Positions 1 to 12,072 of a stretch of 64,000 nucleotides of DNA are shown one piece after another (position 1 is the first letter of the stretch; every line of letters begins with the position of its first letter). This DNA is from Pilaira anomala. Taxonomy: Eukaryota; Mucoromycota; Mucoromycetes; Mucorales; Mucoraceae. The position numbers and the translations under genes are program-made. The stretch is from positions 248,001 through 312,000 of the forward strand of contig JAIXMQ010000025.1 in assembly GCA_025716855.1 (NCBI GenBank), read 5' to 3'. Below the pieces are notes generated by a model that saw only the letters and a program-made list of their open reading frames with translations, did not search any database and had not been told where the DNA came from.

Positions 1-47
1 ATTCACGTGTTCACGGTTCTGATTCAAATGCATAAGAAGATACTTAC

Positions 48-501
48 TGTCTTTGTTGCATTTCATCATCTATTGGGGATAAATTACTAGTATTATTATT
101 ACTTGAGTCAGATCCTCGACTACTATTATCCATTCCTGAATTATTTGTTGCTGTCGTGTTTGTCCATGTATCATTATTTTCTTGTGAATAATATTTTCTA
201 TTGTTATTATTATTATTATTATTGTTATTATTGTTATTTGAAACACTTGTGGATGGTTGTGGTTTAAAACTTGTTGGTGTAGGTGTTGTCTCGTACTTCA
301 TACTGGTATCTTAATTATAATAATAAAGTCAGATTACTTGCAATCAAATCAAATCAAAAAAAGAGACTTATTTAAATTACCTGCGTCTGTCTGTGCGAGC
401 CTATCAGCTGCGGCTGATGTTGTGATAATAGGAGAAGAGGTATTGTTATTCATTTCATTTTTTGAAGATGAGAAAGATGTATGAAATTGTACATTATACA
501 T
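48..501 (-). CDS. Asn-rich low-complexity protein, 5' part only
   Basis: I do not recognise this gene. Two exons are visible on the minus strand: 501-381 (ATG at 501, ending GCAG before GTAATT) and 309-48, ending at a GTAAGT donor, so the gene continues off the left edge. The join is in frame and gives a start MYNVQFHTSF, a Ser/Thr-rich stretch, then a run of about 13 Asn and a region rich in Ser, Asn, Thr and Asp. No domain is visible in this part. Long Asn runs are common in fungal transcription and signalling regulators, but that is only a hint. The intron is 310-380. Confidence 0.55.
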
Positions 502-570
502 GTTGAAACTATAATACTCTAACTCTGAGTCTAATTCTTTTTATTGTAAATTTGTGTGTGTATATCTATA

Positions 571-595
571 ATATATATATATATATATATATATA
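571..595. repeat. (TA)n microsatellite
   Basis: A run of AT dinucleotides lies between the divergent ends of the Asn-rich gene (start at 501) and the methyltransferase (stop at 736). The rest of 502-735 is A-rich and shows no gene. Confidence 0.8.
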
Positions 596-735
596 CGTTA
601 GTAAGTAAAATAAAATAAAAAAAAAAGGGTAAAGAAGGAAAAGGAAGAGAGAAAAAGGAAACAAGGGAAATAAAGGAAAAAGATAGAAATATATGTACTC
701 TATGACGTTGCTGTGTAATACATAAACATCACGGG

Positions 736-1920
736 TTACGATCTTGTATATTCATAATATCTAAATTGAACAAGTCCTTCCTCTTCTTCTCTTTCACTGT
801 CTTCAGTTCTTCTACATATTAAACCTAAAGACATCATCTTTTGTTCAAAATGCTTGACTTCTTCCATATGTGTATATCTAAGTGGAATCATAAAATAAAA
901 ATCGTTCTTCATTAACTTTTCAACTGCAATCGGTAAATGTTCGGCATGTTCCATTTCATATAATAAGTCACTTGCAATTACAATGTCAAACTTTTTATCT
1001 TTCCATTCAGGTGCTTCGTCTTTTGCAACTTGAATAAAATCGAGCTTGGATACAATTGCTTTTGATTGATTCAATTGTACATTGTAAGTAACATTTTCAA
1101 GTACACGAGGATGATAGTCGGTAACATGAATCTCTTCTGCACCCAAATAATCACATATTAAGCCCACCATACCTGTACCTGTACCAAGTTCAAGTACAAC
1201 ACTGGAATTTAAATTGGGTATAATTTTCTCTTGCAATAATTTCCTGGTAAATAAAAAATGATAAATAAATATTTACTGTTTTTTTTTTATAACTTGTGTG
1301 TGTGATAACTTTAAAACACTTACTTTGCCATCATGGGAGCAGCACCCCAAGTTTTGAAACCTAAATCGTTACCAACGTAACAGGGTTCATGCAAAGGTAC
1401 AAGTAATTGCTGACGAACACCATCATTATTCAGGTACGGAATGTGCCACGTGCGAGTAATAGATCCCGCAGCTATAAAAAACACAAAATTTAATTAGACA
1501 ACTTTTTAATTCGCTCAAATTGATTTTTTTTTTTTTATTATTACCTCCTCTACCAGACATATGAGCCAATAATCTGGATGCTCTTTCCATACGTTCATCG
1601 TCTTTATCATCATTAAATACCATTTCAGTTGAAATTAGTTTTAATAATAATCCACCAGCAAATCCTTTTGCTTTAATAATATCAGTTGGATGTACTACAT
1701 ATTGTTGATAAGTTTCATCTTGATCATCGTCTGTATTACTATCTCCTAATGTCATAAATCTATCTGCTGATAATTGAATCAAATTATCCAAAACATCCAG
1801 TAAGTTGTCTATAGCATTACGAGTAGTTTCTCCTCCCTTTTTAACCGAATATTTAGCTAAATTCGAAAGTGTTTCAATGCTTTCGAGAATATCTTCTGGT
1901 TTATTTACAACTGTCTCCAT
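736..1920 (-). CDS. Protein-lysine N-methyltransferase, family 16 (EFM2/METTL21-like)
   Basis: Class I SAM-dependent methyltransferase of the family-16 group, which methylates lysines of translation factors and chaperones. Exons are 1920-1545, 1471-1324 and 1243-736, giving 343 residues. Visible motifs are FKTWGAAPMMAK (about residue 160-172), the SAM-binding LELGTGTGMVGL (about 191), an acidic TDYHP after the next strand, and SDLLYEME (about 267), which is the family's substrate-side motif. The N-terminal 150 residues are helical and acidic, as in fungal Efm2/Rrg1-like members. Donors are GTAATA and GTAAGT. Assignment to the superfamily is firm; the exact substrate (for example elongation factor 2) is inferred from resemblance only. 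Confidence 0.85.
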
Positions 1921-2271
1921 TTTGATAAAATAAATAAATAAATAATAAAAAAAAAAAAAACGAAAAAAAAATCTTTTCTAATTAAAAAAAAAAAAAGCTA
2001 TGCGGCGTTTAAAGGGGTGTAAACCAATAAAAAAGTAAACAATCTGATCCTTTATCTCAATGGTATTCGTCGTATTGAAAGAAGTATAAAAATGCTTTAT
2101 CATGTCCGATACAATGCACTCTGTCATGGAAATCTGAATTTGGTTACAGAAGTTAAAGTGACGTTGTACCATGCTTTTATTTACTTTTTTTAGAGTTTAT
2201 TTTTTCGTTTCATTTTTTTTTTTTTTTTACTCTTTTCTCTATTTTCCCCTCTCTCTTTTTTTTTTTCGAAA

Positions 2272-2493
2272 ATGACTGGTGCTCAGACAAATCCTACTAA
2301 TAAACCAATAGACCCCGAACATCCTACACATGAACCTTTTACTTCTCCCGGTGAACCTTCTAACGTTAACAATTGTAACTGTTGTGGTATCTTTCTAGTC
2401 CCTCTTGCCGCACTTGCTGGCTTCATAGACCAAATCATAAGAAAGACTGGCAGATTATTCAATAAAGACACTAAAACACAACCTGTAAAATAA
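2272..2493 (+). CDS. Small Cys-rich hypothetical protein
   Basis: I do not recognise this 73-residue ORF. It starts after a pyrimidine-rich leader (2215-2268, mostly T and C), like other genes in the window. The first half is Pro/Thr-rich; then NCNCCGIF precedes a hydrophobic, possibly amphipathic segment (LVPLAALAGFID) and a basic tail. A membrane-associated or lipid-modified peptide is possible. An alternative model exists: a donor-like GTAAAA at 2482, an acceptor TTAAACAG ending at 2629 and an open frame in the right phase to 2782 would replace the last four residues by about 50. I cannot choose between the two. Confidence 0.45.
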   Translation: MTGAQTNPTNKPIDPEHPTHEPFTSPGEPSNVNNCNCCGIFLVPLAALAGFIDQIIRKTGRLFNKDTKTQPVK

Positions 2494-2976
2494 AAATAAT
2501 ATATACTCTTTTTCCTTTTTTTTTTTAAAAAAAATGAACACAATAGTTTTCTTATTTTCTTTGGTCAAAAGACTTTGAATAAAAACTGGAGATTATTTTA
2601 TATTTCTCAAAAGAAATATATTTAAACAGGCAAAGGCAAAATTCGCTGCTTTTGTTGAGGTGACTGCTCGATACATAGGATTCAAACAAATTGTGTCGTT
2701 TGCTCTTGCTTTTTTCTATTCGAATCACAAGTCAAACCAGACCACTGACCCAATAAAAATTCCAAGATCGATATACGTATAAATGTTGTAATATATTTCT
2801 TTAATTGCCTTTGCTGTATTTATTGTTCAAATCACCAAATACATATATAAATATCACCAAATAGAGAAAACTATCTTCAATGTACAGGAATAAGAATCGA
2901 TTTTTTTTTCTTTATAATCAAAAATGTCAAGGATAAAAGAAAAAAAAAAAAAGGGTGTTGGGTAATGTCTATTGTT

Positions 2977-3621
2977 TTAATACAAATCATTCTGTGCAGA
3001 GTCAACGCAAAAGCCTTGTTCATGTAATACTTTAGTTCTAATCTTTTCCACCCTCTCTTTGGCTTGTATTTCTCCACGTTGTGCTTGTAAAATTTGTTCC
3101 ATGGGAAGTTCCCTTAAATTCATATGTACTTCCTTTTCCAAATCCTTTTTTTTTTTCGGTTTGAACATTAGCTGTCGCTTTCTCAATCATTTTTTTTAAG
3201 AAAATTAAATAAAATACTTACAATCTCTCCAAGAAGAACAACATTTTCTCCTCTAATCAAAAAAATACCTCTAGGAATATCACCATAGCAATTACCAACA
3301 TAAATTCTTTCAATTGTATCTTGCAAAACCAAATTAGCTATGGAGTTGAAGTTAAGGTCAATACAAATTTTTGTATAATTACAGATGAAGATAAAGAACA
3401 AGACTAACCAAATTGATCAAACGATCTTAATGTTCCAATTAATTTACGACCATCTCTTAATACAACCATAAGTTTCTCTATTTTATTTATGAAAAAAAAA
3501 AGATGGATGAATATACGCGCGTGGTATGAAATGATACAATATGAAAGCAAGAAAACTTACTGTCAATACTGTCAATAAGACCAGTTGATGTTGTAAAAAA
3601 TGGACCACTTGAAATTTCCAT
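2977..3621 (-). CDS. LSM1: U6 snRNA-associated Sm-like protein LSm1
   Basis: Cytoplasmic LSm1-7 ring subunit that works with Pat1 in decapping and 5'-3' decay of deadenylated mRNA. Four exons: 3621-3561, 3477-3409, 3337-3222 and 3144-2977, 137 residues, close to the human 133. The Sm1 motif ([21 protein letters not shown]) spans exon 2. The Sm2 motif ([12 protein letters not shown]) ends exon 3, followed by the LSm1-specific basic, helical C-terminal tail. Intron 2 uses a GTTAGT donor. The last acceptor is an AG at the end of an A-rich run, preceded by a CTAAT branch-like sequence. Transcribed divergently from the Mpv17-family gene. Confidence 0.95.
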
Positions 3622-4154
3622 TGTTTTATAATATAAAATGAGAGACAATTGTAAGAATAAACTATAAAATATGTGTGTGTGTGTGTTATTGTGCACTTTG
3701 ATTGTGACTTGTTATGACCCTACTGAGATGCAAATGAATAAATAAATACGGTGTTCTTCAATGTCAAGGTAAAAGAAACAATCAAAAGACTATATAGAGC
3801 ATAAGAATTCAAGCTATTTTACATGATCAAGCAAATATGCTTGTGTCACATTTTTCAATCTTGCAAAAAAAAAAAGAAAAAAAAAAGAAACCTTTAATGT
3901 GATAAAACAAATTCATGTTACATGATGATGTATCATCCGATACAACTTGCAGAATGATTTATTCCAACTTGGACCTCTTTTTTTCTTATAGAAATTAGAC
4001 CCTGCAGCTTATCATGACTACAGCTATTCATTTTTAAGGGTAAAAATGTCGCAAATCTACCATTTAAACTTTTTTCTTTTCTTTTTGGAATTTTTTTTAA
4101 CCCCACATTTTCCTTTTTTTTTTGCCCCTTTTTTTTATTTATTGTAAATTATAT
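3622..4154. other. Divergent intergenic region LSm1 / Mpv17-family gene
   Basis: About 530 bases between two divergent start codons. It contains a (TG)n run at 3667-3685, a purine-rich stretch near 3867-3890 and T-rich tracts directly before the Mpv17-family start. No ORF or RNA gene was seen; it presumably holds both promoters. Confidence 0.5.
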
Positions 4155-4872
4155 ATGAGTACTTTACTGCAGAAATACCAATACAATATACTAAATAAAC
4201 CTATTCGGACGTTTGCCATGCAGTCATGTAAGCCCAAAAGGTCTTTTTTTTTAAGCTAACACAATTAACATGTGTTTTTATTCATTAGCATTCATGATGA
4301 CACTTGGGGATGTTATTTCTCAACAATTAGTCGAGAAAAAAGGTTGGGAACATGATGTCTCTCGGTCACTTCGAATGACAATATATGGTGCTACGATTGG
4401 TGGGCCAGTAATTGGTACATGGTTTGGTTTTATCAATCGAGCTGTTACTATACAAAATAAATGGGCAGGTACATAAAATAAAAAGTAAAAACCTTAATTC
4501 TTGGTTACTGATTTTTATTTTATTTTAAATATGGTAGCAACTATTGTAAAAGTGGGTATAGATCAAGCATTTTTTTCTCCTACAATTTTAGCAGTATTTA
4601 TGGGAGGCATCTCCATGTTAGAAGGTAGAACGTTAGTGGAGACAAAAGAAAAGTTTCAAAAGGGTTACTTTAATGGATTAATGAATTCTTATTGTTATTG
4701 GCCTTTTGTTAATTTATTCACTTTTGCATTAATTCCTGTCCATTATCGACCTATTGTAAATAGCTGTTTTGGTATTGCTTGGAATACTTATCTATCCCAT
4801 TTAAACCAAGTTTCTTTACAAGCTTTAAAATTATCACAACCTACGTTAATTCCATCAACCAATAAAATATAG
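4155..4872 (+). CDS. Mpv17/PMP22 family membrane protein (Sym1-like)
   Basis: Integral membrane protein of the Mpv17/PMP22 family; members sit in the mitochondrial inner membrane (Sym1/Mpv17) or peroxisome membrane. Exons are 4155-4227, 4289-4468 and 4538-4872, 195 residues. Family marks visible are TLGDVISQQLVE near the N-terminus, GATIGGPVIGTWFGF, the VGIDQAFFSP loop, and the C-terminal WPFVNLFTFALIPVHYR with a terminal W-N-TYLSHLN. The start was set by the ATG that opens the frame spliced to exon 2. Whether it is mitochondrial or peroxisomal cannot be told from the sequence. Confidence 0.92.
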
Positions 4873-4991
4873 ACATTATTTAGACTGACAACAAAAAACT
4901 GCGCGTTGAATAATTATTTGGCAACAAATTTTTTTTTTATTTTATTCTTTTTTTTTCTTCTTTTTCTTTTTAATAAGAAATACCTGTCAAA

Positions 4992-7762
4992 ATGGAAGGA
5001 CATAAAACTACTACGACTACTACTAATTATGAAGAACATTTAAAGTGGAAAAATACACATGTAAATCCTGTCACGAATTCAAACGAACCTAGGCGCATGT
5101 ATTTAAGTAAAGCAAACTTCTTTTATTTTCAATAGATATGAAACCAGGCACAAGTACTAACCATTGTATTCTAGCAAACCCACCACGTACTTTCCAACCA
5201 ACTGGAATCCCTAATTCATTTTCCACACCAGATTTTTCTTCCACCTTCATTGAAAAACCTCATTCAACTGTTTATAATCGTAATGTCCGTAGTAATCCAG
5301 TTGAAATAAGTAACTCAAGCAGACCTACCACAAACTCACTAAAGGGTAAAGAAAGAATTGAAAACAATTTACCCTTACCAGATATCAGTAACACACCTTT
5401 AAAAAGAACATCCACTCGTAGTACCAATGAAATGATTGATCTCACAGATAGTCAACCTAAACGTTTTAAAGCCTCTACTCCTGATACTTCTTTAACGTTG
5501 GACCCAAATGACTTTTTTGGAGATGATGATGATGATTTTGGTCCGGACTTTGAGAATGATGACTTTGGAATGGACGAGAATTCGATACCAACTATAATTG
5601 CTGATGATGATGATGATGATAACCATTCCTTCTTCTCAATGGATGAAGATATTGTATTAAGCTTAGATAGTATTGGATCCACCGCAGTAAAACCTTCTAA
5701 AGCAGAATTAGAGAAAGAGTTGACAGAAGCCAAGGAAAAATGTAGCGAATACACACAGAAAATTGTGGAAGGACTAAATAGAATAAGTAAAGATGAATTA
5801 ACTACTTTACGCGACACGAGAAATCAATTAGAAGATAAGATTGTTAGTTTGACTTGTAAAATTGCTAAATGTCAAGAATCGAATCAATTCCAGTCTAATC
5901 CGCCTGTTGTAATTTTAGACGACGACGATGATGATGATAATAACAATACCGGTAGTAAAAAAATAGAAATTTCGCCCTTTTTCACTCCATCTTCTACATC
6001 CTCTGCACCTATTATACCTCAATCAACACCGGCTAGAGTCACTGTCAATACATCCACTTTATCATCACAATCAGTACAACCAAATTATCCTTGGAGTAGA
6101 GATGTCAGAAAGGCATTAACACAAACCTTTAAATTAACTGAATTCAGACCTAATCAATTAGAAGCGATTAATACTACCTTGAATGGAGATGATGTCTTTG
6201 TACTTATGCCTACAGGTGGTGGTAAAAGTTTATGTTATCAATTACCTGCAATTATTCAAGGATATAAACGACAAGGTATCACATTTGTCGTATCTCCTTT
6301 ATTATCGTTAATGCAAGATCAAGTAGAACAGTTAGTTAAAGTTAGAGGCATTCATGCTGGCATGCTTAATAGTACAATTGGTGAGAGACAAAAGAAATGG
6401 GTATTTGATGATCTCATGTCGCCTTCACCCACTATGCGTTTACTTTATATCACACCTGAATTATTGGATTACTCTGGACAATTGAAAAGCGTTTTACGTA
6501 ACTTGCATCAGCGTAATCAGATAGCTCGTTTTGTTATTGATGAGGCACATTGTGTCTCTCAATGGGGTCATGACTTTAGACCTTCTTACAAATTATTAGG
6601 CGACCTTAAAAATACTTATCCTAATGTCCCATTGATGGCCTTGACAGCAACTGCAAATGAGCCTGTTCAAAAGGATGTCTTGCATAATTTACAAATGAAT
6701 CACTGTAAAGTACTTCGTCAAAGTTTCAACCGTAATAATTTAAGGTGAGGAAAGAATGTTTATTACAGACAAAACAATCAGTTTTTTTTTTTTCCTTTTT
6801 TTTTTTTTTTACTTATGTAATTATAGATATGAGGTAGTTCCTAAAACGGGTAAACAGACAATGATAGACATTCAAAATTTTGTTCAAAGTCATCGTAGTC
6901 AATCAGGTATCATTTATTGTTGCACAAAGAAAGACTGCGAAAATGTAGCTACAGAATTAAGAAACAAGTACGGTGTTTCAATCGAGCATTATCATGCCGC
7001 AATGAGTCCACAAGAAAGAAGTAAAGTTCAGAGAGATTGGCAAACTGGCCGAGTCCAAGTCATTGCGGCTACCATTGCATTTGGTATGGGTATTGATAAA
7101 CCCGATGTACGATTCGTTATCCATTATTCGGTTCCTTCCTCGGTTGAAGGTTATTACCAAGAAACCGGGCGCGCTGGCCGAGATGGTTTACCTGCCATTT
7201 GTCGGCTTTATTTTTCTTTTGGTGATACACGAACTCACCATTTTCTAATTGATAAAGGTGAAGGTGACTTCCATCAGAAGAAAAGATTACGTGAGAATTT
7301 GATAACCATGACCAAGTATTGCGATAATGAAACTGATTGTAGAAGAAAACAGATTATGGGCTATTTTGGTGAAAGATTTGATCCTGCTGCCTGTAACAAA
7401 ATGTGCGATAATTGTATCAGAAACCAATATACACCCAGTGTTTTTAAAGACTTGACTCAAGATGCTATTACAGTTCTTAAAATAGTTGAGCAGTTAGGTA
7501 ACGATTTCGTTACTTTAACTCAATTGGCAGACATTTATCGTGGAGCGAGGAATAAAAGAATTATGGAACATGGTCATAATCAACTAGTAGGTTATGGTCA
7601 AGGGAAAAATATGAATAAAACAGATGTTGATCGACTACTCCGTGCTTTGGTAAACGAACACGCACTTCGTGTAGTTGTAAAAATTTCAAGGGCAAGTAGT
7701 TTTCCTACTTCAGAAGTTCATGTAAGTAAAAAAAAACATACTCGTTTCAATATCCTGTATTC

Positions 7763-7832
<70 letters not shown>

Positions 7833-8604
7833 GTCTCAACTAGACTGGAGAAAAATTCTCGCAAGTTATAACTGGAGCTTTAAAAATCAGTATTAGTTTT
7901 CACTCTAATGTAAGTAACTATTGATGTTTTTGTAGATTTATAATATACATTATTTATCTCATATGTGTACATATAGACTCCCAATTATCAATCACAAGCG
8001 CTCAACAGTAATCAAGGATTTGTACCAGCTGGTTCAATGATGGCTAATAATGGGACAACTCCAACTAGACCAGCAAATGGCATACCGATACCACCGGCAA
8101 GACCAGCAAATGCTTCAACGAGTTCTGCGCCTTCTCGAAGAGTTTTACCTACTCATCCAACAAATACAGCTCCCCGTACACAACCTACCGCCCCATACAC
8201 GACGTCTAGATCATCATCTACATCCTCCCTAAAGCCAGTAACACCATTATCAGCAAGCGATAGATTATCTATGATGTGCTATAATGAATTGATTGAAGTC
8301 CGTCGAGAGATCATGACAAAATATAATATCACGCATGCAGTGAGTGTTATTGCCGACACAAATTTGAAATTTATTGTAAGTAATTTTTTTTTTTGAGTAA
8401 ATAACAGAACTTAATTCTAACTCTGATTCATGCATCACTCAGGCCAAGAAATTTCCTAGATCTAAACGTGAGGTCATGCTAATTACCAATATTCGAGAAG
8501 AAATCTATGATAAGTGGGGAGACCAATTTCTAGCCGTCTCTATTCGGTATGATGATCTCAAGCGTAAACAAGCAAACATTAATAGTCAATCAAATTGTAA
8601 ATAA
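4992..8604 (+). CDS. RecQ DNA helicase, BLM/Sgs1 type
   Basis: ATP-dependent 3'-5' DNA helicase acting in recombination intermediates and replication-fork repair. Six exons: 4992-5106, 5136-6744, 6827-7721, 7844-7909, 7977-8375 and 8443-8604, 1081 residues. The N-terminal 330 residues are disordered, with several Asp runs and a coiled coil. The helicase core has Walker [15 protein letters not shown] (about 396), the DEAH box in [16 protein letters not shown] (about 507) and motif [14 protein letters not shown]. The RQC zinc-binding cysteines follow ([11 protein letters not shown]...CDNC), then winged helix and a C-terminal HRDC domain (about 990-1060). HRDC plus RQC plus long acidic N-terminus fits Sgs1/BLM rather than RecQ1 or RecQ5. 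Intron 3 carries 66 consecutive T. Confidence 0.95.
7765..7830 (+). repeat. Poly(T) run of 66 in a RecQ intron
   Basis: An uninterrupted run of 66 T sits between the GTAAGT donor at 7722 and the acceptor ending at 7843 of the RecQ gene. It serves as a very long polypyrimidine tract. The exact length is error-prone in any assembly. Confidence 0.85.
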
Positions 8605-8787
8605 TAAAAATTGAGACTAATGTCTTGCCATTTGAATAACATTGCCCCCCAAATGAAACAATACAAAAAAAAAAAGTCCAAATACAGTCATGTTTTAAAA
8701 AAAATCATCGTTTCAAAGCATCTTTTTCCCTTTTTTTTATGTATAGCCTTTTGTATGTTTGTATAAATATTTAGTTTTTTTTTAGAA

Positions 8788-10529
8788 TTACAAAGAGACG
8801 GAATCGGCATAAGGTAAAGCATTAAGATCACCGAGAGCAACGGTGGTAGCCTTGCTCTTCAATAACTTTTCGGCAACCTAAGAAAAAAAAAAAGATAAAA
8901 TTAGTACACGTCGATTGATCTATCATCATATTTTTCTTACTTGAGCAATATCAGCGGTAGTGACCTTATCGAGTGCTGCAACAGACTCAGTGATAGAGGT
9001 ATACTTGCCAGCACGAAGGGCCTATAAGAAAAAAGGAAATTATAGATGAGTAAAAATTCGAAAAAAAATTAGTAAATTATTCTTACTTGGGCACCGAGAG
9101 TTTGGAGACGATCAAGACGGGTTTCGAAACCAGCAGTGGCAGCGAACTTGGCTTGAGCAACGGCTCTAGAGAAATCATCACCAGAAAGACCCTTGGCAAT
9201 GGCCTTCAATTGTTCAGCAGCAGCAGAGACGGCAGCACCGGTCTCGGCAGTAGCAGCAGAAACTTGAACACCGAAAAGACCGGCATCAGAGTAACCAATG
9301 TTGAAAGCCTTGATTTCAGTACCTTGAGCAAACTTGGCAGCAGTTTGAGCGAGGATACCGGAACCGGCAGTGTGCTTAATATTGATCTCACCACCGAGAG
9401 CGTGACGGAGAACTTGGAGAGCAGCAAACTCAGCAGAGTCAGCAGCGGCACCTTCGAAAGCGAGAACATATTCACCCTTGGAGGAGACAGCCTCAATACG
9501 AGATTCACCACCAAAGTATTTAGAACCGGTTAAAGAGAGGTTACCAGCAGGGAGGTTGAAGTAAGTTTCAGCCAAGTTTTGAAGGGTCTCATGTTCAATA
9601 CCAGTACCGACAAGAGCAATGTTTTCTTGGGTGAAAAGTTGTTGAGCATAAGCTTTGACGGCGTCGTTAGTGATACGAGCAGAGGGCTTGGCAAAAATGG
9701 AGTTACCAAGGCCGGTACGGAAAGCAACTTGATGAGCAGTCTCGATAGCATTGATCTCAGCGTTGGAGAAAGCGTTAGCGGATTCTTCGGCAGTTTGGTG
9801 TGCAACATCGTGGAATTCATGTTGTTGGAATTTTTGCTTGGAAACAACATCACTTAAAATTTCAGCGAATAACTCACTACATCAAAAACAATATAAAAAA
9901 AAACATTAATTTCTTCTTTCCTTTTCTTTTTTTCTTTTCACTTTTCTATTTCTCTATTTCTCTTTTTTCTTTCTTCTAACTTACGCATCCTCCTTTAAAA
10001 GTTCAGCAGAGTAGACAAGAGATTCGTGAGTGAGGTTGGAAGATAAAACACCACCGACAAGTTCAGCTTCACGAGTGATACGGAAAGCAGTACGGTTGGC
10101 GTTGTTCTATTTAAATAAAATTGTATTAGTATTGGTGCGTAAATTATTGATTTTTAAAGTGTCAGGTCGATCGAAAATTATGATATTTTGTTGTGATAAA
10201 TAATTGTCGTACTCAAAAAAAATATATATATATATGTTGTATGCGTGTGGAATAATTTCTTTTCTTTTTAAGATAAAAAAAGATAAAATAATTACCTTGA
10301 AACCGTAGTTCTTCAAAAAGTGTGCAACACCGGCGTTCTTGCCAGATTCAGCTCTGGAACCACCATTAATAACGACAGCTAAAGAAGCAGTTTGACCGGG
10401 TTCTTGGCTGGAAGCGACCTTAACACCGTTTGAAGCAGTGGTAAATTGAAGTCCATTGGTGGTGGCAGCAGTAGCATAAGTAGCCTTTGAGGCAGTGCTG
10501 ATAATGGCTTTACGAGAGGCGGCCAACAT
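8788..10529 (-). CDS. QCR2: Ubiquinol-cytochrome c reductase core protein 2
   Basis: Core subunit 2 of respiratory complex III in the mitochondrial inner membrane, an inactive M16 peptidase relative. Exons: 10529-10296, 10106-9985, 9876-9087, 9021-8941 and 8877-8788, 438 residues. The N-terminus is a typical matrix presequence rich in Ala, Ser, Lys and Arg without acids. The position of the M16 zinc motif reads HFLKNYGFK, so the HxxEH pair needed for catalysis is absent, which separates it from MPP beta and core protein 1. The Ala-rich middle with GxGxxHE-like and GSxxAES-type stretches fits the core-2 family. Codons in this gene are visibly richer in C than its neighbours, as expected for a highly expressed gene. 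Convergent with RecQ (183 bases between stops). Confidence 0.93.
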
Positions 10530-11438
10530 TATGTTAATTCAATAAATAAGAAGGAGGGAGGAAGAGTGGGGTGTTTTATTGTATAAGCGGGGAAGAAAAA
10601 AAATAATAAAATAAATTTTAAAACTAGGGCTTAATTTTTTTTTTTTTTTTTGGTGGCCCTTTGCGTTGATAAAACTCCACCCTATTCTTATTTCATTAAA
10701 CTCACGTCATCAAAATAAAATAAAAAATGTTTTACATTTTTGAATGGTTCTCCGCTGACTCAATTTGATTTTAAAAGCTTATGCTTTCTTAAAAAAGTGA
10801 AGTATCACTCAACACAATTATTGAGAATAACGTCCATTACTGATTACAAGGGTATATTTTACAAGTACTCTTTTTGTTTTGAAAATATCTGGATGTAAAT
10901 TCATTTTAGGGAATTCTTAGTGCACCACAATCGGCACCACAAAAAAAAAGTAGGCTTTTAGCCTGTGGAGTTCCTGATTGTGGTGTAGATGAGCTTATGT
11001 GGTACCTTTTGAGCTTATGCATTAACCAAGGGCTTCATAATAAATGCTAAGATAAATAATAATGATAGAAAAAAAATCTAGCTGTAAAAAAATACTGTAA
11101 TCTTGTTGGGGGCAATCCTGAGGGAAACTTATTGGATGGTACATAAAGACAAGACACTTTAAAAAAGAATAGGTTTATTTACGTATATGTATCACAACAT
11201 GTCAAAGGAAATTAAGTTTAATCTGGACTTTTTGTTTATTACTTTCTTTTTTTTTTTTTTTTTGTTACAATAATTATTTAAAAAAGTTACTAGTGCTTTA
11301 GCTTTTACAATCCGGAAAGAGAAAGTTTCTGAATTCAAAGTTTCCCAAGACAAACCACGAGGAGGTCCACTAGCTGAAGTCTCGAGGATACAACGGATGA
11401 GTACAACAACACAACAATCAATGATAATATTTTTTTTA
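10530..11438. other. Gene-free region upstream of QCR2, with nested hairpin
   Basis: No coding sequence is evident. The stretch holds the QCR2 promoter, T-rich runs (10629-10650 and 11247-11263) and a nested inverted repeat at 10923-10985. In that repeat, CACCACAATC pairs exactly with GATTGTGGTG. Inside lie CCAC/GTGG and AGGC/GCCT pairs. Confidence 0.6.
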
Positions 11439-12050
11439 GAGATGACTAACTACCAAGATAAGAACCATCAATCCAACTCTCCCTCCGATATCCGTATGGT
11501 TTTATGTGCCATTACACCCAGGATTAAACTGCACGAACCGCTCGTAAACGAGAACGGAAGAGAAGGAGACAGAACCTACCAAGATAGAGCATACTCGCCA
11601 AAAAATAGAATCACTAACTGCTGCGGTGTTGTGGCAACAATCAACCTTTGATCATAATACTTTCCTTTGAGATGACATCTACCAAGATGAGAACCATCAA
11701 TCCAACTCTCCCTACGATATCCGTATGGTTTTACGTGCCATTACACCCAGGATTAAACTGCACGAACCGCTCGTAAACGAGGAAGGAAGAGAAGGAGACA
11801 GGACCCATCAAGATAGAGCATACTCGCCAGAAAATAGAATTCACAAAACTTGATCATTGCTTTTACAAACCCGTTGCATTGCTGACACTATCCCACAAAA
11901 GAACGACTCGGGCTGCTAAAAGCTCGCTAATCAGAAGGCTGACGTGTACCTCCAGCTCCTCCTTCGATCCGTATGGTTTTATGTGCCATTACACCCAGAA
12001 TTAAACTGCACGAACCGCTCGTAAACGAGGACGGAGAAGAAGGAGATACA
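11439..12050 (+). repeat. Three tandem monomers upstream of the LINE (229-248 bp spacing)
   Basis: Three related copies: about 11439-11611, 11669-11840 and 11957-12050. The CCGTATGG core lies at 11492, 11721 and 11969, so the spacing is 229 and 248. All three share a block of about 95 bases running from this core through CCATTACACCCAG and AAACTGCACGAACC to an A/G-rich end. Each copy contains CTCGTAAACGAG, a perfect small inverted repeat. The third copy is shorter at its 5' end. The monomers end about 500 bases before the LINE ORF1 and may be its 5' UTR or promoter units, or a separate local repeat. Confidence 0.85.
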
Positions 12051-12072
12051 CAGCTTCGTCAAAACTCACTTT

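Noticed and set aside
1978..2172. 64-residue minus-strand ORF between the methyltransferase and the small Cys-rich ORF
   Set aside because: It ends in a Phe run encoded by a homopolymer, has no recognisable motif and lies in the narrow divergent promoter. I could not support it as a gene.
9087..9857. Two long plus-strand ORFs opposite QCR2
   Set aside because: They are antisense shadows caused by the C-rich third positions of the QCR2 exon.
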